From the NCBI GenBank assembly GCA_028281865.1, contig JANQJB010000157.1, forward strand, positions 1 through 34,558: 34,558 bases of DNA. Reading direction: 5' to 3'. Position 1 is the first letter of the stretch. Each line of letters begins with the position of its first letter. The translations under genes were made by a program, and so were the position numbers. Origin of the DNA: Marinagarivorans sp. Its GTDB lineage: Bacteria; Pseudomonadota; Gammaproteobacteria; Pseudomonadales; Cellvibrionaceae. The notes under the pieces were generated by a model. It made no database searches and was not told where the DNA came from. It was given only the letters and a program-made list of their open reading frames with translations. Positions 32,249 through 34,558 of the stretch are shown here, piece by piece.

Positions 32249-34558
32249 CTATATCTTCGCTTGAATAAAGAACGCTAAGCGACGGTCGTTAACAAAGTAA
32301 GAACGAGGCGAGCGCACGGTCTCTTGGTTAAACGAAGCCGTATCCGGGTCAATTTCATTCAAGATCGTCGTCTTGGTAACCTCGTCAAATAGGTTATTTG
32401 CCTTGATACCTGCTTTAAAGTTCTCGTTAATTTGCCATGAAATAGTCGCATCAAACTGGCCTGTCGACTCGCCAAATACCGGCGCAAACGCAATTACGTC
32501 ACGCGAATTGAGTAGGTAACGAGATCGCCAGTTATAAGCAAAACGCGCTTCAAAGGTTCCGTTATCAAAAAACGCTACAAAGTTGTAGTTGTGCTCTGAA
32601 AGTCCTTCTAAAGGCAAGTTTTGAATATTATTGAAGGTAAATTGTTCAGCATATTTATCCTGCGGATCTCCGCCAAAGGCCGGGTTACCGTTATCTTCCG
32701 CAGAGCCATCAATAAACGTGTATGTAGCTTGAACACCGAAGGGATCGAGTGATTCATCAAATGAACCAAGCGAGCCGAGGAACGCAAGCTCATAACCTTG
32801 AACCTTGGCGTTACCAGCATTTTGAGTGTTAGTCACTACCACTGATTCAGTGCGGCCGGCTTCATTCGTTAAATCCTCGACCGTGCTGGACTGACGGAAG
32901 AAATCACGAATTCGCTTGTAGAAAAATGAACCAGTTAACGAGCCAAAATCGTCGTAGTACCACTCAAGAGTCAAATCGTAGTTGGAAGAGAGTTCAGGTT
33001 GTAACAACGGATTGCCTGCACCATTAGCAACATAGCCGGTAACCTCAACTGTCTCGATACGATCGAGTTCCTCATTAGTATCGAGGTCTCTAAACCGAGT
33101 AACCAAGACATCGGGAGTTACAATACGATTATTGCGAACCTGGTTGAGGTTGGGCATGAAGATGGACTCAGAGAAAGCGATACGTGCAACAAAGTCTTCG
33201 CTAAGGCCTACCTTCAGGTTAAAGCTAGGTAAGAAGCGCTTAAACTTATCACCTTTTAATTCCTCAACAGGGCCGTCTCCCTTGTCGAGGTAATCCAAGG
33301 TGTCGTCAAGAACGGCTTGTTTTTCAGCAAATTTCTCGTCCAAAAGTGTATTGATTCGAGAGTTTGCAATGCTTTCAGCTTGTAGCTCCGGAGTCGCGAA
33401 AGCTGGATCGGCCATAATATCGCCGTTGTTTATACCATCGAGTGCTTCGGTTCGGAATGTGTCGAAATAACGCGCGGTATAGAATTCAGCGGTACTTTGT
33501 GGTTGCCAGTCAAATTCGCGGTCACGGTGGTACTGGGTAAAGTTGAAGCTTTGTAAAAAGTCGTTCGTCTCACCTGAGAATACGCCATCACCTGTTAATG
33601 TAGGACCAAAAATATTGGCGCCTGTCGAGGTGAGTTGCCAATCGACGTAGCGAACACCGATATTACCTGAGAAGGGAATATCAGCATCTTCATTGCCAAA
33701 ATCGATTTGTACATAGACAGCAGTACGATCTTCTTCAGTTGTTGCAAATTCAGCTGGTCGGAAAGGTCCACCATCGATTGCTTCGTTTCTTAACTCCAAC
33801 GGAACCCAGCTGCCGCCGCCCATTCGCGCGCCGGTTGCAAGTGCATCGGCATAAAATTGGCGTGAGTCTCTAAGTGATTCTGTTGAAGGGAAATAAAAAG
33901 TGTCGTTTACACGGAGTGAATTGCCGTTTAAATGTCTGTCGAATGTAAACTCTTCAACCAAGCCAGAGGTTTTGAGTGTATCGAATGTGGGAGGGTCACC
34001 CATCCAGGTTTCACCCAGTGAGCCCCAGCTATAAACAGATTCGCGGAAGTTGACGGTTCTTTCCGACACGCGAACACCTGTTTTCACAGCCGTTATCAAA
34101 CCTTCATCAAAGGTGTATTCGCTGTCGAGTTTAACCGCGAGCTCATCACCTTCGTTATCTGAAGCATGATCCATAGCGGAACGCAAGAAGTAGCTGCTTG
34201 GGTCTTGTACGCCAGCGCTACCCTCTTTTTCGAGAACCTCAAAACGTGCGTTGTCGGGGTGACGCAAATCGAGAAAGGTATCAGTAGAGCTCAAACGACC
34301 GTGCACGGTGAAGTCGTAAATCTCATTCGTTGCCTTCACCGACTGCACATCGGCAATAATTGTCCAGTTTTCCGAGGGATTAAATTCTAAATTCAAACTG
34401 ACATCATCAATGACACGTCGATCTTCTCGGTTACGTGTACCAACGACATAGAATGGATTACCGGAAAATCCGTCCGTGCCAATAATAGTACCGGAGGTGA
34501 ACATGCAGGGTTCGCGATTGATGTCTTCATTTTCAAGACAATTGTAAGTCGGATCATT
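32249..34558 (-). CDS. TonB-dependent receptor, C-terminal part (5' end outside the window)
   Basis: About 769 residues of an outer-membrane TonB-dependent transporter. The frame stays open to the window end, so the signal peptide, TonB box and most of the plug lie beyond it; an ATG at 34504 is internal. The visible part is beta-barrel: alternating amphipathic strands, long polar loops such as 330-420, and the family's C-terminal region with FKAGIKANNLFDEVTKT and a final barrel strand ending in FFIQAKI. These large receptors, common in Cellvibrionaceae and Xanthomonas, import siderophores, oligosaccharides or other bulky compounds by using the proton motive force through TonB. Its association with halogenase-family genes is a known cluster type. 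The substrate is not identifiable. Confidence 0.92.
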   Translation of the reverse strand, partial: NDPTYNCLENEDINREPCMFTSGTIIGTDGFSGNPFYVVGTRNREDRRVIDDVSLNLEFNPSENWTIIADVQSVKATNEIYDFTVHGRLSSTDTFLDLRHPDNARFEVLEKEGSAGVQDPSSYFLRSAMDHASDNEGDELAVKLDSEYTFDEGLITAVKTGVRVSERTVNFRESVYSWGSLGETWMGDPPTFDTLKTSGLVEEFTFDRHLNGNSLRVNDTFYFPSTESLRDSRQFYADALATGARMGGGSWVPLELRNEAIDGGPFRPAEFATTEEDRTAVYVQIDFGNEDADIPFSGNIGVRYVDWQLTSTGANIFGPTLTGDGVFSGETNDFLQSFNFTQYHRDREFDWQPQSTAEFYTARYFDTFRTEALDGINNGDIMADPAFATPELQAESIANSRINTLLDEKFAEKQAVLDDTLDYLDKGDGPVEELKGDKFKRFLPSFNLKVGLSEDFVARIAFSESIFMPNLNQVRNNRIVTPDVLVTRFRDLDTNEELDRIETVEVTGYVANGAGNPLLQPELSSNYDLTLEWYYDDFGSLTGSFFYKRIRDFFRQSSTVEDLTNEAGRTESVVVTNTQNAGNAKVQGYELAFLGSLGSFDESLDPFGVQATYTFIDGSAEDNGNPAFGGDPQDKYAEQFTFNNIQNLPLEGLSEHNYNFVAFFDNGTFEARFAYNWRSRYLLNSRDVIAFAPVFGESTGQFDATISWQINENFKAGIKANNLFDEVTKTTILNEIDPDTASFNQETVRSPRSYFVNDRRLAFFIQAKI

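Overview
The window looks like chromosomal DNA from a marine or plant-biomass-associated gammaproteobacterium of the Cellvibrionaceae type (Saccharophagus, Teredinibacter and relatives). This is inferred from a 59-residue poly-serine linker in a secreted lipoprotein, GuaB and GuaA of gammaproteobacterial type, several large chemoreceptors, a TonB receptor beside tryptophan-halogenase-like flavoproteins, and moderate to low GC. No 16S gene or other decisive marker is present, so the placement is tentative.

Layout. 1-2060: an AT-rich orphan gene, then an intact IS110/IS1111-type insertion sequence with subterminal inverted repeats and a long structured non-coding end. 2130-6716: two methyl-accepting chemotaxis proteins on the minus strand, one paired with a His-rich outer-membrane barrel and one carrying a duplicated CHASE3-like sensor. 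7274-10114: an acyltransferase-like membrane protein, a poly-Ser cytochrome c lipoprotein and a small lipoprotein. 10297-14158: a PhoD-like phosphatase and a DesK/DesR-type two-component system. 14407-17611: guaB and guaA, separated by a structured region ending in an intrinsic terminator. 17668-19000: a GH24 lysozyme with a downstream lipoprotein. 19274-19371: a short tandem-repeat array, followed by an esterase and a LysE exporter. 21085-24358: a coupled DUF1592/DUF1552 pair. 24722-27734: a TauE-type exporter divergent from a YdeP-type molybdopterin oxidoreductase. 27731-34558: a minus-strand operon of a TonB-dependent receptor (cut by the window edge) and three tryptophan-halogenase-family proteins, the middle one lacking the hallmark motifs.

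The most notable signal is in the insertion sequence. A hairpin downstream of the transposase has an internal loop whose two strands match the DNA on either side of the insertion: 9 nt exactly on the right and 6 nt on the left. This is the pattern expected of the programmable bridge RNA / seekRNA of IS110-family elements, so this copy appears to record its own target. Other points of interest are the halogenase trio with a probable pseudoenzyme, the lysozyme-lipoprotein pair that could be an effector and its immunity protein, and the guaB-guaA attenuator-like region.
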